DNA from: Arachnopeziza araneosa
Taxonomy: Eukaryota; Ascomycota; Leotiomycetes; Helotiales; Arachnopezizaceae
DNA length: 28,454 nt
Direction of reading: 5' to 3'
Assembly (NCBI GenBank): GCA_003988855.1
Contig: QYAI01000239.1
Coordinates: 1-28,454, forward strand
The position numbers were made by a program, and so were the translations under genes. How positions within the stretch are numbered: position 1 is the stretch's first letter; each line of letters opens with the position of its first letter. Below are positions 19,418 through 28,454 of the stretch, piece after piece. Below the pieces are notes generated by a model, which ran no database searches, was not told where the DNA came from, and saw only the letters and a program-made list of their open reading frames with translations.

Positions 19418-20809
19418 GATGGATCCGTAGATCCCCCGTAGAAGGCGAGGGGGGAAAACTCAGCGAAAGCGGATGTGGCGATGATATTGATGGTACTATT
19501 GTCGTGGATGTTTTGATATCGGCTGGCTGGCTGGCTGGCTGGCGGTGAGCAAGGGAAGCTCAAATGCACGCGATGTTTCCAGATAAATCGAAGGTGAAGT
19601 AGAGACTGTAAGAATAGGGTGGTGAATTCTTCTTTGTAAAGACTGTTGTCGCAGTATCTGCTGCGATTGTTTCATTCGGGTCGTTGATTGTTCTCACATA
19701 CTGGGGTGTGGAGGAAGGAATTGAGCATCACTTTCCACCGAAAGGTGAAGGGGATATCCGAGACATAAATAAGGAGCCGTTCCCTGAGCTGTGCTTTTTT
19801 CCCCGAAAATCTTGAGGGCTATCTCTGGAGTCTGCTCTGACCAAGGTTTTGAGGGGGGTGAAGGGGACAAAGCAACACTGGACCCAAGGATCTTTCTTTT
19901 GTGATGAGTTTTGTACCCCTGGATTCAGTACCAGCTCTTCCACAGGCTGCAGAGAAACTTTACCGTACCACCGAATCCTTTCTTTCGGGCCTCCACTCCC
20001 ATGTAATCTGCTCAAAAATAGGGCATTTTAGGGTAACATTTCAAGGTTTAATCTCCGCAGTTGAAAACATCGCCCCCCCTGATTTGTTGATCAGGCACGG
20101 AAAGCAATACCAGGCTCAGCACTGGCCGCTTTGATCCCCTCGCAAGGGAGTGGCGCGGTTCAAGCCGTCATCCCCGGGGATTTAGAGAAAATTTAAGCTG
20201 CATATGGTCAAGCGGTGAAGTGGCGGTATCCCGAGTGAACTGTGAGGTTCCGTATGAGAAAATAGAGGGGAAGGTTTGGAGGGGAGTCTCGAGGGAAGAG
20301 ATGGTATCCTTTAGTCTACAGCAAATCTATCCGTACTCGGGACTCTCTAGCTCAACTCGAGTTCCTGGCTTCTGAATCCGACCAGGGATTCCTTGTGGTG
20401 TGATGAAAAGTTGGTGATTATCAGCCTTTGAATCCTACCAGCCACCAATGTCCCGTGCCTGTCCTTCTATTAACCCCTGATTTATTGGAATTTGCAAGAC
20501 GTTGCAAAGAGATTGACTAGTCTGCTGGATTTTCCTAATGTTTTGTAGTCACTATTGGATAAGTCGTCCGAATTATGATGGCTAGTAATGGATTTACTGG
20601 TTTTAGTACTGTCACGATGCCTTTTCAAGAGAGTTTGTTTGATTGTCTACCTTACAAGCCTTAGCGGCCTACCTAAGACTCAGGGGAGCGCTGTTATACA
20701 AGCAGTGATCCAGAGACTGAACCGACTTGTGAAGTCACAACGCTCCCCCGTTTGTCCTTCGGTATTTACAGACCACTATCCTTCTGATAAACATAGTGCC
20801 CTCTGTCCG
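19418..20809. other. 1.4-kb intergenic region with a GGCT microsatellite
   Basis: This is the upstream region of the Cnn_1N gene and the 3' side of the repeat-protein gene. Five perfect GGCT units sit at 19521-19540. Short frames in both directions look random. No RNA gene was recognised; a segment near 20200 (ATGGTCAAGCGGTGAAG) resembles a tRNA D-arm only superficially. Confidence 0.5.
19521..19542. repeat. GGCT tetranucleotide microsatellite
   Basis: Five head-to-tail GGCT units plus GG, about 100 bp upstream of the Cnn_1N start codon. Confidence 0.9.
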
Positions 20810-22454
20810 TCAATTGATCTCATAATCATCGTCCATATTACCCATCATCCGTAAAAGCAGTGCCTCACTCTCGTCAATATCCCCAGAGTAGTTCACACCA
20901 GCCAAACGATAATAGTCCGTGCTTTGGCTGCGGCTTTGGGCAGGGGCTCTTGAGGGGACGAATGGAGTGAGTTCCTCATCATCAGCCCTTCGAACAATTG
21001 GCATAAAGCTATCAGTGGTGGGAAGGATATCCTCGTTGGCCATGATACCACCAAGTGGTTGAGATGGTTGAGGTAACTTAAATCGATCGTTCAGAGCAGC
21101 CAGATCATGATCCTCAGATCCGGATTTGCCCCAAGCAGAATTGCCACGTCGAGTTGGGAAGAAGGTGCCAACTTTCACATCTCTCGCGACCTCTTCTTGA
21201 CTCCAGATCTGGGATGGTGGAGCAGGGCCGAAGGTGGGTTCACTAGAGCTAGCTGCATTTTCAACGTCGAGTTGGGCTTGCTCATTTGCGAAGGCGTTCA
21301 AGGCACTGGAGATTGAAGCATATTTGTTGGAGATTTGTTGGCCACGTTGATCATCAACCTTGTGCTCAACATCTTCCTCGTCCAAGAGACCGCGAATATT
21401 ATCAGCTACACCGTCAATTTCCATCATATCTCCATGGCCGCTGGTTGATGCCTCTTGGTCTTGGTTTGACTTGACATTGTTCTTCTTTGGTGCCTTGACA
21501 TGGGCGGTTTGAGCTTTTTTAGTAGGAGCCTGAGCCTTCTTGTTGCCCTTGTGGTTTGAATTGCCAGTCATAGATCGAACTTCATTGCCATTGTCAGTGA
21601 CACCGAAGGATTGAGTTTCTTGGGTCGTAGCTCGAGTCTTCTTCTTATCATTGTTGGTTGAAATATCAGCCATAGATAGAGCTTCATTATCATTATCGTT
21701 GACACCTGTGGTTTGAGCTTTCTCGACAGGAACTTGAGTCTTGTAGGTTGACGTTTCGAGCATGGATTGACCTTTATTGGCATTATCATTGATAACGGTT
21801 GACTGGGTCGTCCGAACAGGAGCCCGAGTCTTCTTGTTGATGGAAGGAGTATCAGTCTTAGATTGGCCTTCGCTAGCATTACCCATGACACCAGTGGACT
21901 GGGTTTTTTGAACAGGAGATTGGGTCTTCTTGTTGTCCTTCTTGCATGATAGAGTATCGGCCATAGATCGATCGTTAGAGTCGCTGTTGTCCTCGCCTGC
22001 ATTACTGGGCCCACCTTGAAATTGGTTAGCAATAGCAATGTTGACTAAGATAACAAAATACCTTTCTTGTCTTTGTTGTGTGTCAAGACAACACGAGTAG
22101 CGGAGGTTTTCTTGGGTGGATCATTCATATTTGGTTTCTCGGGGGCAGCTTCAATTATGGATTTGCCACCTTCAATGTTAGTAGAGCGTCGCGAGGTTGT
22201 TGGATTGTTGACATACCTGTCAATTTTTTAGAAGTGACCTTAAGGACCACTTTCGACTTAGAAGGTCCTGGAGGTTGACTAGAAGCAGGAGCACTAGTAG
22301 TAACTGTACCTGAAGAGCCAGTAGTCGTGGAATTGAGTACTTGATTGGTGTTATTCTGAGATCTTGTGCTGGACCTCGTGGTGCGCCTCGTGGTGGGGGT
22401 AGATGGGGCCGGGGTTTTGCCATCAGACTCCGATACTCGCTTATCAGGAGCCAT
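20810..22454 (-). CDS. Low-complexity hypothetical protein with about five 30-residue repeats
   Basis: Exons 22454-22217, 22169-22062 and 22014-20810 encode 516 aa. Both 47-nt introns are phase 1 (GTATGT and GTATTT donors). The order is a Ser/Thr/Arg-rich N-terminus (MAPDKRVSESDGKTPAPSTP), a short basic segment, about five degenerate repeats over roughly residues 130-290, then an acidic, more conserved-looking C-terminal half. That half includes EIDGVADNIRGLLDEEDVEH, IWSQEEVARDVKVGTFFPTR and a terminal YYRLAGVNYSGDIDESEALL. There is no signal peptide or membrane segment; it is Lys/Thr/Gln/Asn-rich and likely disordered. Family not recognised. The C-terminal blocks are the best probes for finding homologues. 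A nuclear role is possible from the basic patches but is inference. Confidence 0.8.
21490..21964 (-). repeat. Degenerate coding repeats in the 516-aa protein
   Basis: About five tandem units of 26-36 residues follow the pattern KKT-(Q/R)-(A/S)-P-V-x-x-x-Q-S/T-x-G-V-x-x-N-x-N-E-x-x-S-M. Examples are KKTQSPVQKTQSTGV, KKTRAPVRTTQSTVI, YKTQVPVEKAQTTGV and KKTRATTQETQSFGV, with KKAQAPTKKAQTAHV as the last unit. At DNA level the copies share only parts, so the array is old or diversifying. Confidence 0.8.
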
Positions 22455-22807
22455 GTTTAAAGAGAGCAAGACGTATCTGATGAACTGAAAGAACAGATCA
22501 GGTTAATGACTCTAATTCTGTTGGAGGACATGAGGTTTTGATCTGTCACGTCCAAGAGGATCGCAAGACGCAAAACTTACCAGACAAAGTAGAATAGGGA
22601 CCGAATAAAGCTTAATTTGGTTCTAAGACTTCAGCAACGTCAGACTTGCGGGACAATGATAGAGTTGCAAAGGCACTGATGATTTGAGATTGTATTGACC
22701 GTGAAAGTTTGTACTGGAAGATGGATAATAAAAGCGTGGAAAGCTTGGACCGCCTGCTTCAGGATAACATCCTCGCAACATCCTCGCATTTTCACAAGAC
22801 TCGTGTG
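22455..22807. other. Intergenic between two minus-strand genes
   Basis: Upstream region of the repeat-protein gene and downstream region of the DUF1992 gene; nothing else seen. Confidence 0.5.
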
Positions 22808-24444
22808 TTAAGCCCTCTTCTCGCCCCATAAATCATTCCAAAACTCTTTGAATCCATAAAAAGGTTTCTTGGAATCATATATACTGGCATTGTCAGAAGA
22901 AAATCTTTCTAGGACGCTGCCTGGTCGATGACCAATCTTTTCCACAAATTCTTTCTGAGGTCTTAGAGCACGTTCTTTGATTGCTGCTGAAAGCTGTGGA
23001 GCAACATCAGCGTAGCAGGACTTGAGCTCCCGATCCAAGGAGAAGTAAGGTTTCTTGGCTAGGTCTGGTGCCATGAGATTATATGATCTTGTGAGATTGT
23101 TCAGATTAGTGACGGCAAGGGTCAAGTAGGAGAATTCAGCTGCTTCCCAGGATGGAATCCGAAAAGGTGGCGGAAGTGGCTCGGAGCTTTCTTGAAGTTG
23201 TTCTATCTGTTCGCCAGTGTTTGGAATGGTAATTGTAACCTCGGGATCCTTGGTTTCAGGTGATATTTGGACAGATGTCTTTGGCTCTTGTGTTATCTTC
23301 ACCATGACGGAATCGTTCGTTGCATTTGTAGGCACTGACATTTGCTCTACAGCTCTCCTCCTGGGGTTATGAAGCTTCTCTGCTTGTGCATATCGATCTG
23401 CAGTCCGCATCTGCTCCAATAAACCACCTCCACGACTTGCGATGGTTCGAGAAGCTTGACGTCTCCAATCATTTCTGAGTCTTGCTCGAAAGATATTGGC
23501 TGTCTTGACGAGTTCTTGCTGTTTCTCTATCCAAGGAGGGACTATATCTTGCCTTTGTATCATCTTGTTCATGATATATTCTGTTGTATCAACGAATGGA
23601 TTGTCCGCACGGGCGTCTCTTTCGATTGCTTTGCCTCTGGGGATGTTCTGAATGATCAGCATAATTCCAGACCATAGGATTGACATACTTTGAATTGTCC
23701 TCTTGCAATGGCATCTTCAATTCTCTCGTTTGCTAATGCGGCCAGTCCTCGTATGGAATTTGGCATAGCTCTTGCTCCAGGAGCAAATCTATCTTTCAAC
23801 TCTTGACGCATTTCTTCTCTCTCTTTTTCTGACATTTGCATATCCTTCGAAATGGCGTAGATACTCGTCTTGTCTCTGGCATTTGCTAACCTCTGACCTA
23901 ACTGCTGTTTTGGTCTCGGCTTTAATCGTAGGTCAACGATGGTTGGGATCTTTGCGGGGCCACGTAGACTCGGCTTTAATGGTTTTCGAGAGTCATCCAA
24001 CATTCGAATGACTGCATCTTCTGTCGTCTCTGTCCCTGTCCATGCTTGTCCAATTGCCAATTCTCGAGAACCTCGATCTACATTAGAGGCCATTGTAGTC
24101 TCTGCGAAAGCTGATGCATTCTCGGAGCGAAAGTCTGCTGCTTTGATCTTCTCCAGGAGCTTTTCCTTCAGTTCTTCCGAGAATCCTGCCTCTTCAACTG
24201 CTTTCCTACCAGCTCGACCACCTTCGAGTAGCGCATCTTCTGTAGCTTCTGCAAGACGTCTGGACATTGCACCTTGCTCTGGGGTAGCATTTTGTATTTC
24301 TGAGCTTTCTATCTTCTCAGGGCTTCTGAGTGGCGACAAGCTTGACAAGGTCCTGGGGAGTGGATTTGGAAATGCATGTTGCTTCTGACGTATTCGCAGA
24401 CAGCGAGAACATAGATATGGCAGCACAAAATCTTTTCCGGGCAT
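22808..24444 (-). CDS. DUF1992 / DNAJC28-like conserved-domain protein
   Basis: Exons 24444-23689 and 23647-22808, joined over a 41-nt intron (GTATGT donor, TTCAG acceptor), encode 531 aa. The intron interrupts the hallmark: LANERIEDAIARGQFK joins NIPRGKAIERDARADNPFVD, then IVPPWIEKQQELV. This is the DUF1992 domain shared by human DNAJC28 and bacterial YhdN-type proteins. As in most fungi, no J domain (HPD) is present. The first 40 residues are rich in Arg, Leu and Ser with few acids after residue 5 (YLCSRCLRIRQKQHAFPN), so mitochondrial targeting is plausible. Two upstream segments are Ala/Glu helical. The C-terminal region (PPPFRIPSWEAAEFSYLTL, RSYNLMAPDLAKKPYFSLDR) is typical of fungal members. 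The molecular function is unknown. I chose the ATG at 24444 because no earlier in-frame ATG exists. Confidence 0.87.
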
Positions 24445-24811
24445 ATAGAGATCAATGATCAAGGCAATTGTTGTGTTGTTGAATATGGAATAATGTTAGG
24501 CCAAGGAACCTTGGAGATGATGTCGGCGATAACGGCGATGAGTAAGCCATATTTTAGTATTGAGTTCACCCAAGTTGCTGAAGGATATTCTACCTCTCTT
24601 TATATTGTCCATTATGCTAGATAGTCTAGTAAAGTGATATTCTTGGCAGAGAAATCAAGGTCCTTGCACTCTGAGTCCTGACAGAAACACCGTTGTGGGT
24701 ACCGGTATGATTGACGTGTACTTGGTATTTATCTTATTTGAAGTAGCTTCCGTTTGTTTTGTGAGCTTCTCTCGACTTGGACATAAAATCTTGATTTGTA
24801 TTATGCGATGG
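24445..24811. other. Intergenic
   Basis: Leader and promoter region of the DUF1992 gene and 3' region of the zinc-cluster factor gene; no further feature seen. Confidence 0.5.
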
Positions 24812-26015
24812 TTAAGCTATTGAGAGTCCGAGTCTTTCCCTAGGCCAAGTCAACCAATTCTCCCATCCATCTCCAAGAGCATTTATCAAAGTCCGAAACA
24901 GATTTTCTGCCTTTCCCTCCATCCACCATACATTCTCCGACATCTTAAGAGTAACACAATAGTATATAGCTATCAAAATTGCTTCCGGAACCTTGTCCTC
25001 CAACATTTTCAGATATTCATCTGAGATATTAGCGAACCACGCCAACACAATCCCCAATTTGCTCGTGTCTGGATGCTGAGAAAGCATGCTGAAGACTCTT
25101 CTCAATTCCTTGAATGCCTGCTGAAGGACTGTTTTATCTTTTGAGGACTTGCATACTTCACCAAGCCGAGCAAGTTCCAGTTCTACCTCGCTTGTAACGG
25201 GATCGGGTCGATCCGGGTCAAGATCTTTCCATGGTGAGAAAAATTCACTTAATGGACCATCCACAAGGACTGGATAAAGAGTCTTTAGAATTTCATTTGT
25301 TCCACGATGAAATTTGACCCATTGAATATGAGTTTCACCATCATCCGGTTGGAAGAATAGAGTTGAAGGAGCATTTACATCTTGGGATACCCATGCATGA
25401 GTGAAAATCATCGTGGAGAAGGCGAAGCAGGCATGACAATTGGAAGACGTGAGATTTGTAACTTCTGGTTGAAAGAGAGAGATTGCTTTTGCTAAATGCG
25501 TATTGGAAGCATGCATGTAGACTTGGTTTTCTCGTATGTGAGCCAGGTGAAGAGCTGAGATGGACAGAATTTCGTGCATGAGGAATGAATGCTCAAAAGC
25601 TAACTGAACAACCGTAGTTCTGATGACTTCGACATGATTGTGGGTATCTGCAAACCCATAAGCCGAAGTTGTAGTGTAAAAATACAGGAGTTCCATATCA
25701 AGCATTGAGAAGGTTGGAGGTGGGTCTGAAAGCATTGGTTGTACGATTGCCACTGGAGATGGGATGTTTAAGGTAGTTTGAGGATATGTTTGAAGAAATG
25801 AGCAAGAATCTTTGTATCCTTGACATCTCGTACATATTGGCTTGGTTTCATCACACTGAGATGATCAGCATCTAGACGTCATGATCGATATAACAAGCTG
25901 AGAACGCTCATAGAGATGGTGGAAATACCTTCACCTTTCGCTGCTTGCATTGAAGGCAGCCAGTTCGACTTTTACGATGAGGGCGTCGTGGTTTTCCTCG
26001 AGAAGTCTCGGCCAT
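24812..26015 (-). CDS. Zn2Cys6 transcription factor, UPC2-like (sterol uptake control type)
   Basis: Exons 26015-25929 and 25855-24812 are joined over a 73-nt intron (GTATTT donor, CTCAG acceptor), giving 376 aa. The intron cuts the DNA-binding domain after RKVK. Spliced, Cys20, 23, 30, 37, 40 and 47 give C-x2-C-x6-C-x6-C-x2-C-x6-C, a perfect binuclear zinc cluster preceded by a basic arm (KPRRPHRKSRTG). The regulatory domain begins MLDMELLYFYTTTSAYGFAD, then AFEHSFLMHEILSISALHLA. This is the pattern of the short UPC2/Ecm22-like class, which in yeasts senses sterol and activates ergosterol genes; many filamentous-fungal paralogues have unknown targets. Length and single short C-terminal domain fit the class. 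It is divergent from the RTA1-like gene 486 bp away. Confidence 0.88.
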
Positions 26016-26501
26016 TACATTGCGATTGAGGATACGAAGCACGAATGGGGTTTCACTCTGTACGGTGCGGGGATAAGATGTGATTACGTTTCAAATTCCC
26101 GAGACTTCTTATTGGCAGCTGTATTAGGCGAGAACCGACTCCCTTTTGGGACAAAGCTGATGACCTGTAGGACACATTGAAGCAGTACAACCCGCGTACC
26201 AAGCGTTCGGCCACCTACTGAATGGATATTCTTCGTGTTCTTTCAGAATGTGACACTGTTCGAGAATAAAGAAACTGTACCATGTAGAGCTTGTCTCTCC
26301 TTGTACAGAATGCGTGGATTGCGAATGGGGCGAAGGATGGGATCGGGATCAATTATTTTATGCATGTTGATGTTGATGTTGTTCAAATTGAGCGTGAATA
26401 GTCATTTCCTATTGAGTTCTGCAGTTCCTTCCTTTCTCATAGGGACCGACGGATGATTAGCGATCACAAGGTTTCTGCCATCTTCCTTCCACATCACGAC
26501 T
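26016..26501. promoter_or_regulatory. Shared divergent promoter region (zinc-cluster factor / RTA1-like)
   Basis: The 486-bp gap separates two start codons pointing outward, so it must hold both promoters. I see no unambiguous paired CGG zinc-cluster site or TATA box that I would defend by eye. Confidence 0.5.
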
Positions 26502-27369
26502 ATGGCGCCCGAAAAACAGGTTCTCTACAAGTCAGTGAATCTAGAACCACTGAACCAGCTAATATTCCCAGCTATAATCCATCTCTAGAAGCTGCAGCCA
26601 TCTTCACGGTTCTCTTTTTTGTCGCGACACTCGTTCACATCATTCAGGCATTGAAATGTCGCGCCTTCTACCTTCTACCTTTGATTGTTGGCGGCTTCTG
26701 TACGTTTCTTTCTCGCTGATGATCTCGCTAACTTATCAGTTGAATGGATCGGATACATCGGACGTGCTATTTCCCACGATCGTCTCGACAATCTCGGTAT
26801 CTTCATATTCCAAACTATACTTCTTCTCCTCGCGCCGGCACTCTTTGCTGCAACGATTTACATGATCCTCTGCCAGATCGTCATTGTGACAAAGGGTGAA
26901 AGTTTGATACCAGTTTCATGGATGACGGCTACATTTGTTTGTGGAGATGTCGTTTCGTTTATGGTTCAAGCAACAGGTAGGATAATCCTAATGCGTGGCT
27001 TTTCTGATGCAAGTAGGAGGTGGATTGATGGGGAAAGGGGAATTCGATTCAGGAGAACACTTGATAATTCTTGGACTTGGCTTGCAGATCGCCTTCTTCG
27101 GGTTTTTTGTGGTTACCGGAGGCATCTTTCATTATCGGATGAGAAGAATGAAGAAGCATATGATGATGCTCTATGTTGCGAGTTGTTTGATACTTGTTCG
27201 ATCAATATTTCGGTTGTTGGAGTTCTCTGGAGGGTACAATAGTTATATGATGAGGACTGAAGGTTTTTTCTATGGGTATGATTCAATTTTGATGCTTGGA
27301 GTTATGGTTTGCATCGTCTATACCGGAGAAATTGTAACAACTGAGAAGGAAAGTCTGATTATGGTGTAG
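26502..27369 (+). CDS. RTA1-like seven-helix membrane protein
   Basis: Four exons, 26502-26530, 26572-26699, 26740-26976 and 27017-27369, with introns of 41, 40 and 40 nt, encode 248 aa. Every junction rebuilds family sequence: VLYNYNPSLEAAAIFTVLFF, VGGFFEWIGYIGRA and FMVQATGGGLMGKG. Hallmarks are the Y-Y-PS N-terminus, E-IGY-R after helix 2, LLLLAPALFAATIYM, and the D-VS-Q-GGG motif. Seven hydrophobic helices fit. The EGFFYGYDSILMLGV block precedes the last helix and a short cytosolic tail. RTA1-like proteins (yeast Rta1, Rsb1, Pug1) are linked to resistance to aminocholesterol, sphingoid-base export or haem/porphyrin handling at the plasma membrane; the substrate is not predictable. Slightly shorter than the usual 270-320 aa because the C-terminal tail is short. 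Confidence 0.92.
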
Positions 27370-28139
27370 ATATGAAGGGTGACAAGACTGAGTTTATTGC
27401 ATGCTTTATAGAAATGTTTGTACAAGAGCTTATGCAAAATTGATATCTTAATAGCAAATCTCGGTTTTCCATAATTGCTCTTACCCTCCAAGGTACATAG
27501 ATCAAGTACCAACACGCCGTTGCTTCATCCTCACATCTGGCCTATCGGGAAATATATCGAGAAGAGTAAGTATGATTTCCTACGTAGAGTTTGGGAAGTA
27601 TCACTTTTCGTCGCTACACATGCGATAACTCTTCCCTTTACTTCTACCATTAGGCTGTTGCGAGAGAAATCCAACCAGGCTTCTGAGCCTGCTGGAAATT
27701 GTTGTCTTTCATCGGCAATTATTCAATTTAACCACTCCTACTCTGGTCCTTTATTTCCTCGAGACTTTTGCAGAAATTGTCACTTTCACGACACTAATCC
27801 TAGGATACGATAGACAAGGTATCCCTTGAGAACCTGGAATCTAACCGATGCTAATCTTTCTTGAAACTGAGAAGATCATTCCTCTATTTCGACTATTGGG
27901 AACAGCTTTGGATCCTCTAGGAAATCTAGATGGCGAAAATTCTTTGAGTCTATTGTGGTCGGCAAGTAGATATTAAATAGAAAACTTTCGCTCTTTCCAC
28001 CAAGCAATAGGCATGGCTCTGGCCAACATATTTGAAGGCGTTTGAGAGAATTCCTGTATCTTCCCAAAAGTATTGCTGTAAGCACAGCCTAGCGGCTTGA
28101 AACCATAATAGAATTAAAAAACGGTTCTATATCATCAAA
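27370..28139. other. Gene-free stretch after the RTA1-like gene
   Basis: The 3' region of the RTA1-like gene grades into AT-rich sequence. Frames up to about 110 codons exist but lack ATG starts or recognisable motifs. Confidence 0.5.
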
Positions 28140-28454
28140 CAAAGGATCTTTTGGTACCCGCTAAGCATACCTCGGCCTAGGGTTACGTCTCTCATCGACC
28201 GCCCCGATAACTACGGAAGATATCCTGACTAGGCTGCTCAAACCTACCCACGTTAGCGCCATATTCTATAGTAAACTACGCTAACCATGGTTTTACCTAT
28301 AGTTTACTTTTTTTTTGCTACCTATAGAATATAGCCTTTTAGTCGCTTTACTACAGTAGTAACTATAAGTAGTTAGTAGCTTGCATAAAGTAATAATGTT
28401 AGCATAAAGATTAGTATAAAATAAAGCAAGAGTAACTAAGACTTAATACAGAAA
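28140..28454. repeat. AT-rich, palindrome-bearing repeat edge, unidentified
   Basis: Base composition changes sharply, to TA-dinucleotide-rich sequence after 28260. ATATTCTATAG (28261-28271) is the exact inverse of CTATAGAATAT (28322-28332). Inside it, AGTAAACTA (28270-28278) pairs with TAGTTTACT (28300-28308). A further perfect palindrome TTACTAC-A-GTAGTAA lies at 28348-28362. This resembles the terminal part of a mutated transposable element or LTR running off the right end of the window, but no coding part is visible, so the class is open. Confidence 0.45.

Noticed and set aside
20195..20270. ATGGTCAAGCGGTGAAG, like a tRNA D-arm
   Set aside because: No anticodon stem or T-arm follows at the required spacing.

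Overview
This window is nuclear DNA from a filamentous ascomycete. Genes are interrupted by 40-73 nt GT-AG introns with CTGAC/CTAAC-type branch sites, and the products are typical of Pezizomycotina: SAPS phosphatase partner, Cnn_1N protein, RTA1-like protein, UPC2-like zinc-cluster factor, DUF3292. Leotiomycetes (Helotiales) would fit, but that is inference. Exon structures were worked out by hand from splice motifs, reading phase and protein family continuity; none is backed by transcripts.

Layout. Positions 1-5340 form a decayed, accessory-like zone: two disrupted minus-strand coding stretches (about 44-1268 and 1386-2243), a small intact plus-strand gene of unknown function (2444-2939), an 11-bp tandem repeat (3042-3089), the stop-containing C-terminal remnant of a pogo/Fot1-like transposase with a probable element end (about 3290-3780), and a DUF3292 membrane-protein gene broken by nonsense codons (3909-5339). 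From 5879 the window is conventional gene space: a DJ-1/Hsp31-like protein (5879-6703), an acidic, proline-rich ORF with no visible start (7076-7855), a SAPS-domain partner of SIT4/PP6 phosphatase (8016-11207), the ESCRT-III subunit Vps60/CHMP5 (12497-13182), a secreted two-domain ricin-B-type lectin (13716-15247), a Cnn_1N microtubule-organising-centre protein (17264-19417), a repeat-containing low-complexity protein (20810-22454), a DUF1992/DNAJC28-like protein (22808-24444), a UPC2-like Zn2Cys6 transcription factor (24812-26015) and, divergently, an RTA1-like seven-helix membrane protein (26502-27369). The right end (about 28140-28454) is AT-rich with nested inverted repeats and looks like the edge of another repeat.

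The genes are mostly independent housekeeping or cell-biology genes, as is normal in fungi. The one pair whose arrangement suggests a shared job is the divergent UPC2-like factor and RTA1-like protein, both from families tied to sterol or lipid stress. I found no tRNA, rRNA, CRISPR array or obvious secondary-metabolite cluster. I found no convincing undescribed multi-gene system; the best leads are that divergent pair, the duplicated lectin with a possible Kex2 site between its halves, the repeat protein, and the decayed left flank.
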